DNA of 64,000 nt from Saccharopolyspora thermophila (GTDB taxonomy: Bacteria; Actinomycetota; Actinomycetes; Mycobacteriales; Pseudonocardiaceae). The stretch covers positions 62,001-126,000 of the forward strand of contig NZ_BMMT01000011.1 in the NCBI RefSeq assembly GCF_014646075.1. Direction: 5' to 3'. Positions 27,536 through 36,834 of the stretch are shown here, in pieces; position 1 is the first letter of the stretch; every line of letters starts with the position of its first letter. The notes beneath the pieces were generated by a model. The model was not told the DNA's origin, did no database searches, and was given only the letters and a program-made list of their open reading frames with translations. A program made the position numbers and the translations under genes.

Positions 27536-29068
27536 ATGACCCGAGCACGTAAGACCCCCGGACGCATCGCCTTCGTGGGCTCCGGTCCCGGTGACGCGGG
27601 ACTGCTCACCGTCCGGGGCCGGGACGCGATCGCCCGCGCCGCGCTGCTGGTGACCGACCCGGACGTACCCGCCGACATCGTCGGCCTGGCCGCCGACGGC
27701 GCCGAGGTGCGGCCCGCCGTGGGCGACCCGGCCGACGTGGCCAAGGACCTGGCCAACGAGGCGGCCACCGGGCGCAACGTGGTCCGGTTGGTCGCCGGTG
27801 ACCCGCTGACCGCCGACGCGGTGGTCCGCGAGGTGCAGGAAGTCGCCAAGACCGAGGCCACCTTCGACGTCATCCCGGGCGTCACCGCGGGCAGCGCCGT
27901 CCCGGCCTACGCCGGTGTGGCGCTGGGCGCGGTGCACACCGAGGTCGACGTCCGTGGCGACGTGGACTGGGCGGCGTTGGCCGCGGTGCCCGGCGCGCTG
28001 GTGCTGCACACCACCGGTAGCCACCTGGCCGAGGCCGCGTCCGCGCTGGTCGAGCACGGTCGCCCGGCGACCACCCCGGTCGCGGTGACCGCCTCCGGCA
28101 CCACGGTGCAGCAGCGCACCATCGACACGACGTTGGCCTCGCTGGCCGCCGACGCCGGTGAATTGCAGGGCCACCTGGTGGTGACCATCGGCGACGTCGT
28201 GGCCGAGCGCAGCAAGCTGTCCTGGTGGGAGTCCCGCGCCCTGTACGGCTGGAAGGTCCTGGTGCCGCGCACCAAGGAGCAGGCCGGCGTGATGAGCGAC
28301 CGGCTGTGGTCGCACGGCGCGGTGTCGCACGAGGTGCCGACGATCTCCGTGGAGCCGCCGCGCAGCCCCGCGCAGATGGAGCGCGCGGTCAAGGGCCTGG
28401 TCGACGGCCGCTACCAGTGGGTGGTGTTCACCTCGGCCAACGCGGTGCGCGCGGTGTGGGAGAAGTTCGCCGAGTTCGGCCTGGACGCGCGTGCGTTCTC
28501 CGGTGTGAAGATCGCCTGCGTCGGCGAGGCGACCGCGGCGAGGGTGCGTGCCTTCGGCATCACGCCGGAGCTGCTGCCGTCCGGCGACCAGTCCAGCGAG
28601 GGCCTGCTGCAGGACTTCCCGCCGCACGACGACATCCTCGACCCGGTTGACCGGGTGCTGCTGCCACGTGCCGACATCGCCACCGAGACGCTGTCGGCCG
28701 GGCTGCGGGAACGCGGTTGGGAGGTCGACGACGTGACGGCCTACCGCACCGTGCGGGCCGCGCCGCCGCCGGCCGAGACCCGCGAGATGATCAAGACGGG
28801 CGGGTTCGACGCGGTGTGCTTCACCTCGTCGTCCACCGTCCGGAACCTGGTCGGCATCGCGGGCAAGCCGCACGCCCGGACGCTGGTGGCCTGCATCGGC
28901 CCGAACACGGCGGAGACCGCCAAGGAGTTCGGCCTGCGGGTGGACGTGCAGCCGGAGGTGCCGCGGGTCGAGGACCTGGTGGACGCCCTGGCCGAGCACG
29001 CGGCCCGGCTCCGCGCCGAGGGCGCCCTGCCCCCGCCGCGCAAGGCCAAGCGCGCCCGCCGCAGCTGA
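27536..29068 (+). CDS. hemD: Uroporphyrinogen-III synthase fused to a CobA-like methyltransferase domain
   Basis: 510-residue two-domain protein. Residues about 10-235 resemble the SAM-dependent uroporphyrinogen-III methyltransferase fold, with [31 protein letters not shown] and [15 protein letters not shown]. About 245-495 form HemD, with VFTSANAV and [12 protein letters not shown]. The methyltransferase half lacks the Arg that usually follows PLTH-type sequence, so its activity is uncertain. ATG 27536 is preceded by GGGGAG. It ends in a basic tail. Confidence 0.92.
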   Translation: MTRARKTPGRIAFVGSGPGDAGLLTVRGRDAIARAALLVTDPDVPADIVGLAADGAEVRPAVGDPADVAKDLANEAATGRNVVRLVAGDPLTADAVVREVQEVAKTEATFDVIPGVTAGSAVPAYAGVALGAVHTEVDVRGDVDWAALAAVPGALVLHTTGSHLAEAASALVEHGRPATTPVAVTASGTTVQQRTIDTTLASLAADAGELQGHLVVTIGDVVAERSKLSWWESRALYGWKVLVPRTKEQAGVMSDRLWSHGAVSHEVPTISVEPPRSPAQMERAVKGLVDGRYQWVVFTSANAVRAVWEKFAEFGLDARAFSGVKIACVGEATAARVRAFGITPELLPSGDQSSEGLLQDFPPHDDILDPVDRVLLPRADIATETLSAGLRERGWEVDDVTAYRTVRAAPPPAETREMIKTGGFDAVCFTSSSTVRNLVGIAGKPHARTLVACIGPNTAETAKEFGLRVDVQPEVPRVEDLVDALAEHAARLRAEGALPPPRKAKRARRS

Positions 29069-29078
29069 CGAGCGAGCC

Positions 29079-29117
29079 GAGGGGCACCCACCACCGAGCA
29101 GGCGGAGGGTGTCCCTC
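29079..29117 (+). terminator. Hairpin terminator between hemD and hemB
   Basis: GAGGGGCACCC (29079-29089) pairs with GGGTGTCCCTC (29107-29117), with one G-T pair, 10 nt after the hemD stop, followed by ATTCGTT. It separates hemB from the Rex-controlled segment or acts as a partial terminator. Confidence 0.65.
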
Positions 29118-29283
29118 ATTCGTTCCGTCCGGGGCACGTCGTTGGGTGTGGAAGCTGACCGGTCCGCTTGCGCGGACTCCGGTTCGCGCGCGGTTCGGGG
29201 TGCGGACCCTCGGCCGGGCGTTCCGCCGGGATGGATACGCTCGTGGTGTCACCCCCGCCGCGATCGTTTTGGGGAGCCGCCTG

Positions 29284-30276
29284 ATGTATCCCTCCCATCG
29301 TCCGCGCCGGCTGCGCCGCAACGCCTCCCTGCGCCGGTTGGTGTCGGAGACGTCCGTGGAGCCTCGGCACCTCGTGCTGCCGATGTTCGTCCGCGAGGGG
29401 GCCAGCGAACCGGTGCCGATCGCGACGATGCCCGGTGTCGTGCAGCACACCCGCGACTCGCTGCGCAAGGCCGCCGTCGAGGCGGTCGAGGCCGGGGTCG
29501 GCGGGCTCATGCTGTTCGGCGTACCGGAGCAGCACGACGCGATGGGCTCCGGAGCGGTCGACCCGGACGGCATCCTCAACGTCGCGCTGCGCGACCTGTC
29601 CGCCGAGGTTGGCGACAGCACCGTGCTGATGGCCGACCTGTGCCTGGACGAGTTCACCGACCACGGCCACTGCGGCGTGCTCGACGAGGACGGTGTCGTG
29701 GACAATGACCGCACCCTGCAGATCTACGGCGAGATGGCCGTGGTGCAGGCGCAGAGCGGGGCGCACGTGGTCGCCCCCAGCGGCATGATGGACGGCCAGG
29801 TCGGCGTGATCCGTGAGTCGCTCGACGCGACCGGGTTCACCGACACCTCGATCATGGCGTACTCGGCGAAGTACGCCTCGGCGCTGTACGGCCCGTTCCG
29901 CGAGGCGGTCAACTCCCAGCTGCAGGGCGACCGCAAGACCTACCAGCAGGACCCGGGCAACGGCCGGGAGGCGCTGCGCGAGCTGGAGCTCGACCTCGCC
30001 GAGGGCGCCGACATGGTGATGGTCAAACCCGCGATGTCCTACCTGGACGTGCTGCGCGACGTGGCGAGCGTCGCCGACGTGCCGGTGGCCGCGTACCAGA
30101 TCTCCGGCGAGTACTCGATGATCGAGGCCGCCGTCGCCAACGGCTGGCTGGACCGGCAGCGCACCGTGCTGGAGACGCTGACCTCGATCCGCCGCGCCGG
30201 GGCCGACATCGTCCTGACCTACTGGGCGGTCCAGGCGGCGAAGTGGCTGCGGGACGAGCGCGGCGGTCGGGTATGA
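29284..30276 (+). CDS. hemB: Delta-aminolevulinic acid dehydratase (porphobilinogen synthase)
   Basis: Condenses two aminolevulinates to porphobilinogen. The two Schiff-base lysines are Lys196 (MAYSAKYAS) and Lys248 (MVKPAMSYL). The metal-site segment reads [14 protein letters not shown]: two of the three zinc cysteines are present and the middle one is Asp, a mixed type. ATG 29284 has GGGGAG 7 nt upstream. A TACGCT box at 29236-29241 may be its own promoter. Its stop overlaps the next membrane protein gene (ATGA). 330 aa. Confidence 0.96.
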   Translation: MYPSHRPRRLRRNASLRRLVSETSVEPRHLVLPMFVREGASEPVPIATMPGVVQHTRDSLRKAAVEAVEAGVGGLMLFGVPEQHDAMGSGAVDPDGILNVALRDLSAEVGDSTVLMADLCLDEFTDHGHCGVLDEDGVVDNDRTLQIYGEMAVVQAQSGAHVVAPSGMMDGQVGVIRESLDATGFTDTSIMAYSAKYASALYGPFREAVNSQLQGDRKTYQQDPGNGREALRELELDLAEGADMVMVKPAMSYLDVLRDVASVADVPVAAYQISGEYSMIEAAVANGWLDRQRTVLETLTSIRRAGADIVLTYWAVQAAKWLRDERGGRV

Positions 30277-30851
30277 CCGAGCCGGTCCAGCGCGTGGACG
30301 CGTTCGGCCGACCGCTGCCCGACCAGCGACCGCAGGCGCCGCAGTCGCTGCTGCGGGCCCGGTGGTTGTGGATCGGCGCGGTGCTGATCGGCATGGTGCA
30401 GGCGTTCGTGCAGCTGGTCGACCGGCCGCGGCTGATCGCCCAGCTGCGGCAGCTGCAGCCCGAACTCGGCCAGGAGGAGCTCGACGCCGCCGCCAACAGC
30501 GGGATCATGTTCACGTTCCTGCTCAAGGCGATGATCCTGCTGGCGTACGTGCTGCTGTCGCGGCGGATGCTGGAGGGCCGCAACTGGGCACGCGTGGTGC
30601 TGACCGTCTTCGGCGGCTTCGGCGTGTTCAACGCGCTGGTTACGGTACTGACCGTGGCGGTGGTCGGTCCCGACCTGATCCGCGAGCTCAGCGGGGTGAC
30701 GATCACCGGTGCTGACGTGGCGTTCTCGCTGGCCGTGATGGCCGCGGATCTCGCCGCGATCGTGCTGATGTACCTGCCCGAGTCCAACCGGTTCATGCGT
30801 GCCGCCCGCGGTGGTCACGCACCGGAACACCCCCGTAGCGGATGGTCATAA
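30273..30851 (+). CDS. Four-helix membrane protein, first member of the tandem array
   Basis: 192 residues. A short proline-rich N-tail is followed by four predicted membrane helices (about 28-48, 78-97, 108-130, 148-168). The array signature [11 protein letters not shown] follows helix 2, and the last helix ends [10 protein letters not shown]. It overlaps hemB by 4 nt, so it is driven from the hemB transcript, unlike the next three relatives. Function is unknown. Confidence 0.75.
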   Translation: MTEPVQRVDAFGRPLPDQRPQAPQSLLRARWLWIGAVLIGMVQAFVQLVDRPRLIAQLRQLQPELGQEELDAAANSGIMFTFLLKAMILLAYVLLSRRMLEGRNWARVVLTVFGGFGVFNALVTVLTVAVVGPDLIRELSGVTITGADVAFSLAVMAADLAAIVLMYLPESNRFMRAARGGHAPEHPRSGWS

Positions 30852-30855
30852 CCGC

Positions 30856-30884
30856 TGGACAGCGGGGTGATGGGTTCTTAGGCT
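30856..30884 (+). promoter_or_regulatory. Leaderless promoter, copy A of a repeated element
   Basis: TGGACA (30856-30861), 17 nt, TAGGCT (30879-30884), then 6 nt to the GTG. It shares TGGACAGC and the start distance with copies B and C. Confidence 0.65.
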
Positions 30885-30890
30885 GGGCAT

Positions 30891-31403
30891 GTGACGTCGC
30901 CGGAGCCCGAGCCGTTCCAGCCGAGGCACCTGTCCGGCCCTTGGCGGCCGAGCACGGTCGAGTACGCCTTCTGGTCCGGCATCGCCGGCGTGGTGGTGGG
31001 TTTCGGCATCCTGGCCGCGGCGTTCCTGATGGTCTCCGACGCGGAGCTGCAGCTGGTGCTGGACCAGGCCAGGGCGCAGGGGCAGCCGATGACCCTGGAG
31101 CAGGCCCGCAGCATCTACCTGGCGGTGCTGGCCCTGACCACCGCGATCGTCGCGGTGATCGCCGCATTGTGGATCATGTTCCTGTTCTTCCTGCGCCGCG
31201 GTCGGAACTGGGCGCGCATCGTGGTCACCGTCGTCGGCGTCGTGTGGTTCCTGATCACCATCCCGTCGGTGTTCGGCGGAACCGGCGGCAGCGCGCTGAC
31301 CGCGGTGCTCGGGGTCCTGCAGCTGGCGGCGGTCGGGGCGACGGTGGTGTTCGCGAACCTGGCTCCGTCCACCGAGTATTTCCGGGCCGCGGGGCGTCGG
31401 TAA
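30891..31403 (+). CDS. Four-helix membrane protein, second member of the tandem array
   Basis: 170 residues with four predicted membrane helices. It has the array signature GRNWARIVVTVVGVVWFL and the C-terminal APSTEYFRAAGRR. An N-terminal tail of about 25 polar residues precedes RPSTVEYAFW, a segment shared with the fourth member. GTG 30891 lies 6 nt after its -10 box with no Shine-Dalgarno, so the message is leaderless. Function is unknown. Confidence 0.75.
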   Translation: MTSPEPEPFQPRHLSGPWRPSTVEYAFWSGIAGVVVGFGILAAAFLMVSDAELQLVLDQARAQGQPMTLEQARSIYLAVLALTTAIVAVIAALWIMFLFFLRRGRNWARIVVTVVGVVWFLITIPSVFGGTGGSALTAVLGVLQLAAVGATVVFANLAPSTEYFRAAGRR

Positions 31404-31420
31404 CAACTCGCCGGAGTCAG

Positions 31421-31449
31421 TGGACAGCGGTGATCGCCGGCAATACGGT
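31421..31449 (+). promoter_or_regulatory. Leaderless promoter, copy B
   Basis: TGGACA (31421-31426), 17 nt, TACGGT (31444-31449), then 6 nt to the ATG. Confidence 0.65.
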
Positions 31450-31455
31450 TTCCGA

Positions 31456-32028
31456 ATGACCACGCCGCAGCAGCCCTGGCCGCAGCAACCGCAGCAGTTC
31501 CCGGGCGGTCAACCACAGTTCCCCCCCGGGTACGCGCCGCAGTACGCGGCCCCGAAGCCGAGGGTTCCGGGCACGGTGTCCTTCGCCAGCGTGCTCGGTC
31601 TGGTGGTGCCGCCGCTGTCCGCCCTGCTCAGCGTGGTCAGCTTCGTGATCATGCTGACCATGTTCAGCGACATCCTGTCGTCTGCGTTCTCCGCTCTTGC
31701 CGTGAGCGGCTTCTTCACCCTCGCCGCAGTCGTGTGCGCGGCGCTCTGGGTGGTCTTCTCGCTGCGGATGCGCGGCGGTCGCAATTCGGCGCGGATCACG
31801 CTGGTGGTCCTGGCCGCGGTGTGGTTGCTCTACGACCTGTACTCGATCGTCATCTTCGTCCTGAACGTCGCCGGCACCTTCGACCAGTTCGTCCACGTCG
31901 TCGGTTCGCCGACCGTGCTCATCGGCCTCGCGCAGATGGTGCTGGTGCTGGTCACGACGGTGCTGTTCCTGATCCTGGTGTCCGTGAAGCCGTCCACCGA
32001 GTATTTCCGCGCGATGGCCGGGCGGTGA
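31456..32028 (+). CDS. Four-helix membrane protein, third member of the tandem array
   Basis: 190 residues. The Gln/Pro-rich cytoplasmic tail (PQQPWPQQPQQFPGGQPQF) is followed by four predicted membrane helices. The array signature appears as GRNSARITLVVLAAVWLL and the end as KPSTEYFRAMAGR. ATG 31456 follows its -10 box by 6 nt (leaderless). The Gln/Pro tail resembles those of many actinobacterial DUF-type membrane proteins. Function is unknown. Confidence 0.75.
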   Translation: MTTPQQPWPQQPQQFPGGQPQFPPGYAPQYAAPKPRVPGTVSFASVLGLVVPPLSALLSVVSFVIMLTMFSDILSSAFSALAVSGFFTLAAVVCAALWVVFSLRMRGGRNSARITLVVLAAVWLLYDLYSIVIFVLNVAGTFDQFVHVVGSPTVLIGLAQMVLVLVTTVLFLILVSVKPSTEYFRAMAGR

Positions 32029-32043
32029 GTTTCGGCAACCAAG

Positions 32044-32073
32044 TGGACAGCAGGTGAGCCCTGTTCATACTGT
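32044..32073 (+). promoter_or_regulatory. Leaderless promoter, copy C
   Basis: TGGACA (32044-32049), 18 nt, TACTGT (32068-32073), then 7 nt to the GTG. Confidence 0.6.
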
Positions 32074-32080
32074 TTGCCGC

Positions 32081-32761
32081 GTGACATCGCCCCAGACTCC
32101 CTGGAATTCGGGCGGGTACCCGCAGTACCCGCAGAGCGGAACGCCGTCCGGTGCGTTTCCGCAGCAGCAGTACCCGCAGGGCGGATATGCGCAGTACCCG
32201 CGGTCGAATCCGTTCGCGGCCCCGCCGGTGCCCGGCCACGACCTCGGGGAATTCCGGCGCCCGGCCACGGTCGAGGTCGCGTTCTGGATCTCCGTGGTGG
32301 TGCCGCTGCTGGCGACGGTGCTGTCGGTGGTCAGCTACCTGCTGCTGCAGGGCTGGATGAACGACTCGCTGTCCGGGATGGGCGACAACGAGTACACCGC
32401 GGAAATCACCTCGGTGGCCAACGGGTTCCTGCTGTTCTTCTTCATCTTCTTCACGATCATCTACCTGATCCTCACGGCGCTGTGGATCCTGTTCGGCTTC
32501 AAGATGCGGGCCGGCCGGAACTGGGCGCGCATCACGCTCACCGTGCTCGCCAGCATGTGGTTGCTGTCCAGCCTGGTCAGCCTCGTCCAGGGCGGCACCA
32601 TGCTGACCGGCAGCACGGTGGAGGAGATGGAGATGCCCGGCTCCTTCCTGGCGCTGACCTACACGCAGGGCGGGCTGGGCGTGGTCGGCATGGCCCTGTT
32701 CATCACCCTGGTGTTCCTCAAGCCGTCGAACTGGTACTTCCAGGCGGCGAACCGGCGCTGA
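32081..32761 (+). CDS. Four-helix membrane protein, fourth member of the tandem array
   Basis: 226 residues, the longest relative. The N-tail has tyrosine-rich repeats (YPQYPQ, QYPQGGYAQYP). Four predicted membrane helices follow, with the signature GRNWARITLTVLASMWLL and the end KPSNWYFQAANRR. GTG 32081 is leaderless. Its stop overlaps the next ATG by one base. Function is unknown. Confidence 0.75.
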   Translation: MTSPQTPWNSGGYPQYPQSGTPSGAFPQQQYPQGGYAQYPRSNPFAAPPVPGHDLGEFRRPATVEVAFWISVVVPLLATVLSVVSYLLLQGWMNDSLSGMGDNEYTAEITSVANGFLLFFFIFFTIIYLILTALWILFGFKMRAGRNWARITLTVLASMWLLSSLVSLVQGGTMLTGSTVEEMEMPGSFLALTYTQGGLGVVGMALFITLVFLKPSNWYFQAANRR

Positions 32762-33177
32762 TGGAACCGCCGCCGCGACCGCTGCGCTGGGCCGTCGTCC
32801 TGTGGTGGGCGGTGGCGATCGTCCTTCTGCTGCAGGTGGCGTTGCTGTGGGCCGATCGCGCGGAACTGCCGCAGCGGTTGGTCGAGCGGCAGGTCGCGCC
32901 CGCGGAGGCGGCCGCCCGGGCGCACCACCTGCTGCTGGTCAACACGGGAGTCGCCGTGGTGTTCGCGGCGGCCTACCTCGGGTTCGGCGCGTTGCTGTTC
33001 CGGCGGCGCGCCTGGGCCCGCAACGCGGTGTCGGTGTTCGCGCTGGTGCACCTGGTGATGCTGTTGGCAACCGGGGCAGTGTTCGGCGTGCACGCCGTCC
33101 TGCTGGTGCTGGGCGTGGCCGCCGGAGTGCTGCTGTGGCGGCGCGCCAGCACAGACTGGCTGACGGGTGAGCGATGA
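32761..33177 (+). CDS. Small membrane protein, diverged fifth member of the array
   Basis: 138 residues with four hydrophobic helices. RRRAWARNAVSVFALVHLV is a recognisable but diverged form of the array signature, and the PSxxYF tail is absent. It has no promoter of its own: the ATG overlaps the previous stop (TGATG), so it is translationally coupled. Function is unknown. Confidence 0.65.
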   Translation: MEPPPRPLRWAVVLWWAVAIVLLLQVALLWADRAELPQRLVERQVAPAEAAARAHHLLLVNTGVAVVFAAAYLGFGALLFRRRAWARNAVSVFALVHLVMLLATGAVFGVHAVLLVLGVAAGVLLWRRASTDWLTGER

Positions 33178-33608
33178 GCGGACCGGTGTTGTACGCCGAG
33201 CGCGGCAGCAGCTGGTGGCCGGTGCTGTGGGGACCTGCGTTCGCGCTGCTGGGGCTCGGTGTCGAGGCGCTGACTCCGGGCCCGGTGAACACGGCGACGT
33301 GGCTGCTGCTGGCCGGAGCGCTCGCCGCGGCCGCGGCCGTCTGGGTGTACGGGCGGCGGCGACTGGTTTCGGTGCGCCTGACCCCGACCGAGCTGGTGCA
33401 GGGCCGCGAGGTGCTGGAGGTCAGGCGCATCAGTGCGGTCCGCGACGTGGGCGCGCCGGTCGGCGCCCGGGTACTCGGCGGCAGCTGGACGGTGCCGAAG
33501 GGAACCGGCGAGGTGCCGCTGCGGCTGGACGCCGACGAGGTGGTGCTGGCCTGGGCGAAGAACCCGGAAGCCCTGGCCCGGGAACTCACTCGCCTCGTGG
33601 AACGCTGA
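33174..33608 (+). CDS. Two-helix membrane protein with cytoplasmic domain (possibly DUF3093-like)
   Basis: 144 residues. A short start LYAERGSSWWPVLWG leads into two close membrane helices (about 15-60). A soluble 80-residue domain follows, with the strands VSVRLTPTELVQG and VPLRLDADEVVLAWAKNPE. The layout resembles DUF3093 proteins, which look like PH-type folds at the membrane, but this match is from memory and not firm. ATG overlaps the previous stop by 4 nt. Confidence 0.6.
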   Translation: MSGPVLYAERGSSWWPVLWGPAFALLGLGVEALTPGPVNTATWLLLAGALAAAAAVWVYGRRRLVSVRLTPTELVQGREVLEVRRISAVRDVGAPVGARVLGGSWTVPKGTGEVPLRLDADEVVLAWAKNPEALARELTRLVER

Positions 33609-33682
33609 GCGCCCCGGAGATCGCCGCTCACCGGTCTTACGGGTTCGTGGTGTGCACAACGGGTCATGAGACGCTTCTGCGC

Positions 33683-34024
33683 GTGACGACTCCGGACCCG
33701 CGGCCCGCGGACGGGCCGCCGAAGCTCACCGCCGAGACCAGCGAACCCGCTCGTTCGGGCGGCGTGCACCAGCCCTGGCGGGCCGCCGTGGCCGGGATCG
33801 AACTGGTCTTGGCCGTGCTGCTGGTGGTGTTCGCGTGGTGGGCGTGGGGCCAGGGCAAGGTGACCATCGCCCTGCCCGGGCCGGGCGGCGCCGTGGACGT
33901 CGTGACCAGGTCGGTCGGCAGTTGGTTGTCCGGTGCCGTCGGGGCGGTGACGGTGGCCGGGTTGTTGGTGCTTGACGCGGCCCGCCAGGTGGTGCTGGCC
34001 GTGCGGGTGCGCCGACGGGCCTGA
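33683..34024 (+). CDS. Small two-helix membrane protein
   Basis: 113 residues: a polar N-tail of about 40 residues, then two hydrophobic helices (about 42-60 and 80-103) and a basic end VRVRRRA. GTG 33683 has no Shine-Dalgarno, and a GACGCT box lies about 7 nt upstream, so it may be leaderless. It sits directly before hemL. It is not recognised as a known family. Confidence 0.6.
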   Translation: MTTPDPRPADGPPKLTAETSEPARSGGVHQPWRAAVAGIELVLAVLLVVFAWWAWGQGKVTIALPGPGGAVDVVTRSVGSWLSGAVGAVTVAGLLVLDAARQVVLAVRVRRRA

Positions 34025-34071
34025 TGACGGGGTGAGGCCGGTCACCGGCCCGCGCCTGTCAAACTGGGGGC

Positions 34072-35421
34072 GTGACAGCTTCTGCGAACCCCGCCTCGAA
34101 CGTGAACGACGATCCGGCTCCGCGGTCGCGGCAGCTGTTCGAACGCGCTCAGGCCGTGACGCCGGGAGGCGTCAACTCGCCGGTCCGGGCGTTCCACTCG
34201 GTCGGCGGCACGCCCCGGTTCATGGTGCGCGGCGAAGGTGCCTACCTGTGGGACGCCGACGACAACCGGTACGTGGACCTGGTGTCGTCGTGGGGGCCGA
34301 TGATCAACGGGCACGCGCACCCGGACGTGGTGCGCGCGGTGCGGGAGGCCGCCGCGCACGGCCTGTCCTTCGGCACGCCCGGCGTCGGCGAGATCGACCT
34401 CGCGCAGGAGATCATCGACCGCGTCGAGCCGGTCGAGCAGGTCCGGCTGGTCAACTCCGGCACCGAGGCGGCGATGAGCGCCGTGCGGCTGGCCCGCGGG
34501 TTCACCGGTCGGCAGAAGATCGTCAAGTTCGCCGGGTGCTATCACGGCCACGTCGACGCGCTGCTGGCCAGCGCGGGCTCCGGCGTCGCCACCCTCGGCC
34601 TGCCCACCTCGCCGGGCGTCACCGGCGCACAGGCGGCGGACACCATCGTGCTGCCCTACAACGACCTCGACGCGGTCCGCCGGGTCTTCGCCGAGGAGGG
34701 CGACCAGATCGCCTGCGTGATCACCGAGGCCGCGGCGGGCAACATGGGTGCGGTCGCGCCGCTGCCCGGCTTCAACGAGGGCCTCCGGGCGATCACCCGG
34801 GACGCCGGGGCGCTGCTGATCATGGACGAGGTCATGACCGGATTCCGGGTCTCGGCCGCCGGCTGGTACGGGATCGACGGGGTCGCCGGTGACCTCTACA
34901 CCTTCGGCAAGGTGATGTCCGGCGGGCTGCCCGCCGCGGCGTTCGGCGGTCGCGCCGACGTCATGGCCCACCTCGCCCCGTCCGGACCGGTCTACCAGGC
35001 GGGGACGCTGTCCGGGAACCCGGTCGCGGTGGCCGCCGGTCTGGCCAACCTGCGGGCCGCCGACGCCGAGGTGTACGCCGCCCTGGACCGCAACAGCAAG
35101 CGGCTCGGCGAGCTGCTCGGGTCCGCGCTCACTGCGGCGGGCGTCCCGCACCAGGTCGCGTTCGCGGCCAACATGGTCAGCGTCTTCTTCAGCGAGACGC
35201 CGGTGCACAACTACGAGCAGGCGCAGGCCCAGCAGGTGTGGCGCTACCCCGCGTTCTTCCACGAACTGCTCAGGCGCGGTGTCTACCCGCCGCCGAGCGC
35301 CTTCGAGTGCTGGTTCGTCAACGCGGCGATGGACGACGCGGCGTTCGAGATCATCGCCGACGCGCTGCCGCACGCCGCACGGGCCGCCGCGGCGGCCACA
35401 GCACCGGAGGCGGGCGCATGA
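34072..35421 (+). CDS. hemL: Glutamate-1-semialdehyde 2,1-aminomutase
   Basis: PLP enzyme that converts glutamate-1-semialdehyde to 5-aminolevulinate, the product used by HemB. The PLP lysine is Lys280 in [17 protein letters not shown]. The N-terminal [12 protein letters not shown] and the YHGHVDALL segment are characteristic. 449 aa. GTG 34072 lacks a spaced Shine-Dalgarno. It is separated from the Rex-driven hem genes by the membrane array, so it probably has its own promoter. Its stop overlaps the following gene. Confidence 0.96.
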   Translation: MTASANPASNVNDDPAPRSRQLFERAQAVTPGGVNSPVRAFHSVGGTPRFMVRGEGAYLWDADDNRYVDLVSSWGPMINGHAHPDVVRAVREAAAHGLSFGTPGVGEIDLAQEIIDRVEPVEQVRLVNSGTEAAMSAVRLARGFTGRQKIVKFAGCYHGHVDALLASAGSGVATLGLPTSPGVTGAQAADTIVLPYNDLDAVRRVFAEEGDQIACVITEAAAGNMGAVAPLPGFNEGLRAITRDAGALLIMDEVMTGFRVSAAGWYGIDGVAGDLYTFGKVMSGGLPAAAFGGRADVMAHLAPSGPVYQAGTLSGNPVAVAAGLANLRAADAEVYAALDRNSKRLGELLGSALTAAGVPHQVAFAANMVSVFFSETPVHNYEQAQAQQVWRYPAFFHELLRRGVYPPPSAFECWFVNAAMDDAAFEIIADALPHAARAAAAATAPEAGA

Positions 35422-36053
35422 GCGATGAGCGGACCGTGGTGCACTTCCTGCGCCACGGAGAGGTCCACAACCCGGAGGGCGTCCTCTACGGGCGCCTGCC
35501 GGGCTACCGGCTGTCGGACCGCGGGGAGCAGCAGGCGAAGGTCGTCGCCGAGTTCCTGGCGGGCCGCGACATCGCGCACGTCGTCGCCTCCCCGCTGCAG
35601 CGGGCGCAGCAGACCGCGCTGCCGATCAGCGATATGTTCCAGCTCGAGGTGGCCACCGACGAGCGGCTCATCGAAGCGGAGAACATGTTCGAGGGGCTGA
35701 AGGTCTCCGTCGGCGACGGTGCCCTGCGCTCGCCGAAGCACTGGCCGAAGCTGTGGAACCCGCTGCGCCCGTCGTGGGGCGAGCCGTACCTGAAGATCGC
35801 GCACCGCATGCTCGGTGCCGCACACCGGGCGCGGCAGGTGGCGGCCGGTCGGGAGGCGGTGTGCGTGTCGCACCAGCTGCCGATCTGGACGCTGCGGCGC
35901 TTCCTGGAGGGCAAGCCGATGTGGCACGACCCGCGTCGGCGGCAGTGCTCGCTGGCCTCGCTGACCAGCCTGGTGTTCCGCGGCGAGGAACTCGTGCGGA
36001 TCGCCTACGTCGAACCGGCCGGGGGGACTGATCCGAAGGTGACAGGGGCATGA
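35418..36053 (+). CDS. Histidine phosphatase (phosphoglycerate-mutase superfamily)
   Basis: 211 residues. The phospho-acceptor motif FLRHGEV is at about residues 10-16, and the second catalytic His is in CVSHQLPIW. It lacks the long segment typical of glycolytic mutases, so it is a general phosphatase. It overlaps hemL by 4 nt and resA by 4 nt, the same order as Rv0524-Rv0526. A link to heme or cytochrome assembly is suggested only by this context. Confidence 0.88.
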   Translation: MSDERTVVHFLRHGEVHNPEGVLYGRLPGYRLSDRGEQQAKVVAEFLAGRDIAHVVASPLQRAQQTALPISDMFQLEVATDERLIEAENMFEGLKVSVGDGALRSPKHWPKLWNPLRPSWGEPYLKIAHRMLGAAHRARQVAAGREAVCVSHQLPIWTLRRFLEGKPMWHDPRRRQCSLASLTSLVFRGEELVRIAYVEPAGGTDPKVTGA

Positions 36054-36637
36054 AGCGGCTGTTGGTACGTCTCGGGCTCGTTGCGGCAGCCCTGACCCTG
36101 GTCGGCGGATGCGCCACCCAGGGCCAGGACGCGGTGGCCACCGGCGGCGAGTTCACCTTCGTCTCGCCCGGCGGGCAGACCCGCATCTTCTACCCGCAGC
36201 AGGACCGCGGCCGCGTTTCCGGGCTGGCCGGGGAGAACCTGCTGGAGCCGGGCAAGCAGATCGGCGTCGACGACTTCCCGGGCAAGGTCGTGGTGCTCAA
36301 CATCTGGGGCTCGTGGTGCGGGCCGTGCCGGTCCGAGGCCGACGACCTGCAGGCGGTGCAAAACAAGACCGCTGCCCAGGGCGTGCAGGTGCTGGGCATC
36401 AACGTGCGCGACAGCCGCTCGGCCGCGTCGGACTTCCACCGCGACCGCGGGTTGACCTACCCGTCGATCTTCGACCCGGCGGGCCGGTCGCTGCTGGCAC
36501 TGCGCCAGTTCCCGCGCAGCACCGTTCCAGCGACGATCATCCTCGACCGGCAGCACCGGGTCGCGGCGGTCTTCCTCACCGAGATGCTGGAGAGCGAGCT
36601 GCTACCCGAGGTGCAGAAGATCGCCGCGGAGCAGTGA
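36050..36637 (+). CDS. resA: TlpA/ResA-type thioredoxin lipoprotein for cytochrome c maturation
   Basis: 195 residues. A lipoprotein signal with lipobox LVGGC is followed by an extracytoplasmic thioredoxin fold with redox motif W-Cys90-G-P-Cys93 and cis-Pro in RSTVPATII. In this system ResA reduces apocytochrome c cysteines using electrons supplied by CcdA, before heme attachment by ResB-CcsB. It is the first gene of the cytochrome c cluster and overlaps the phosphatase gene. Confidence 0.92.
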   Translation: MKRLLVRLGLVAAALTLVGGCATQGQDAVATGGEFTFVSPGGQTRIFYPQQDRGRVSGLAGENLLEPGKQIGVDDFPGKVVVLNIWGSWCGPCRSEADDLQAVQNKTAAQGVQVLGINVRDSRSAASDFHRDRGLTYPSIFDPAGRSLLALRQFPRSTVPATIILDRQHRVAAVFLTEMLESELLPEVQKIAAEQ

Positions 36638-36700
36638 CCGCCGCGGGGTCCGCGGATCGCCGGTAGCGGCGCGTTGCCAGGTGTGATGCTCGCCTCCAGT

Positions 36701-36720
36701 GGTCCCGAATACGCGGGACC
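36701..36720 (+). terminator. Hairpin after resA
   Basis: GGTCCCG and CGGGACC form a perfect 7-bp stem with a 6-nt loop, 64 nt after the resA stop. It is short and without a T-run. The rest of the 197-bp gap leads to the ccdA promoter. Confidence 0.35.
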
Positions 36721-36822
36721 TATGGCCCTGGCCGCGGGGCCGCGCTCCTGCGCAGCCCGTTCACCAGGCATGATGTGGGGCGCTTCACCCGGCCCGGTGC
36801 GCCCGGGCCGTTCCGGCTTCCC

Positions 36823-36828
36823 TACCCT
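36823..36828 (+). promoter_or_regulatory. -10 box of ccdA, leaderless start
   Basis: TACCCT ends 6 nt before GTG 36835 and no Shine-Dalgarno is present. Confidence 0.5.
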
Positions 36829-36834
36829 CGAAGC

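Noticed and set aside
26201-29137. 978-codon minus-strand frame over hemC-hemD
   Set aside because: Antisense shadow of well-supported hem genes with no recognisable domain.
33650-33663. GTGTGCACAAC dyad near the small membrane protein before hemL, considered as a Rex site
   Set aside because: It is too short and lacks the TTCAC arm. It looks like a chance GTGCAC palindrome.
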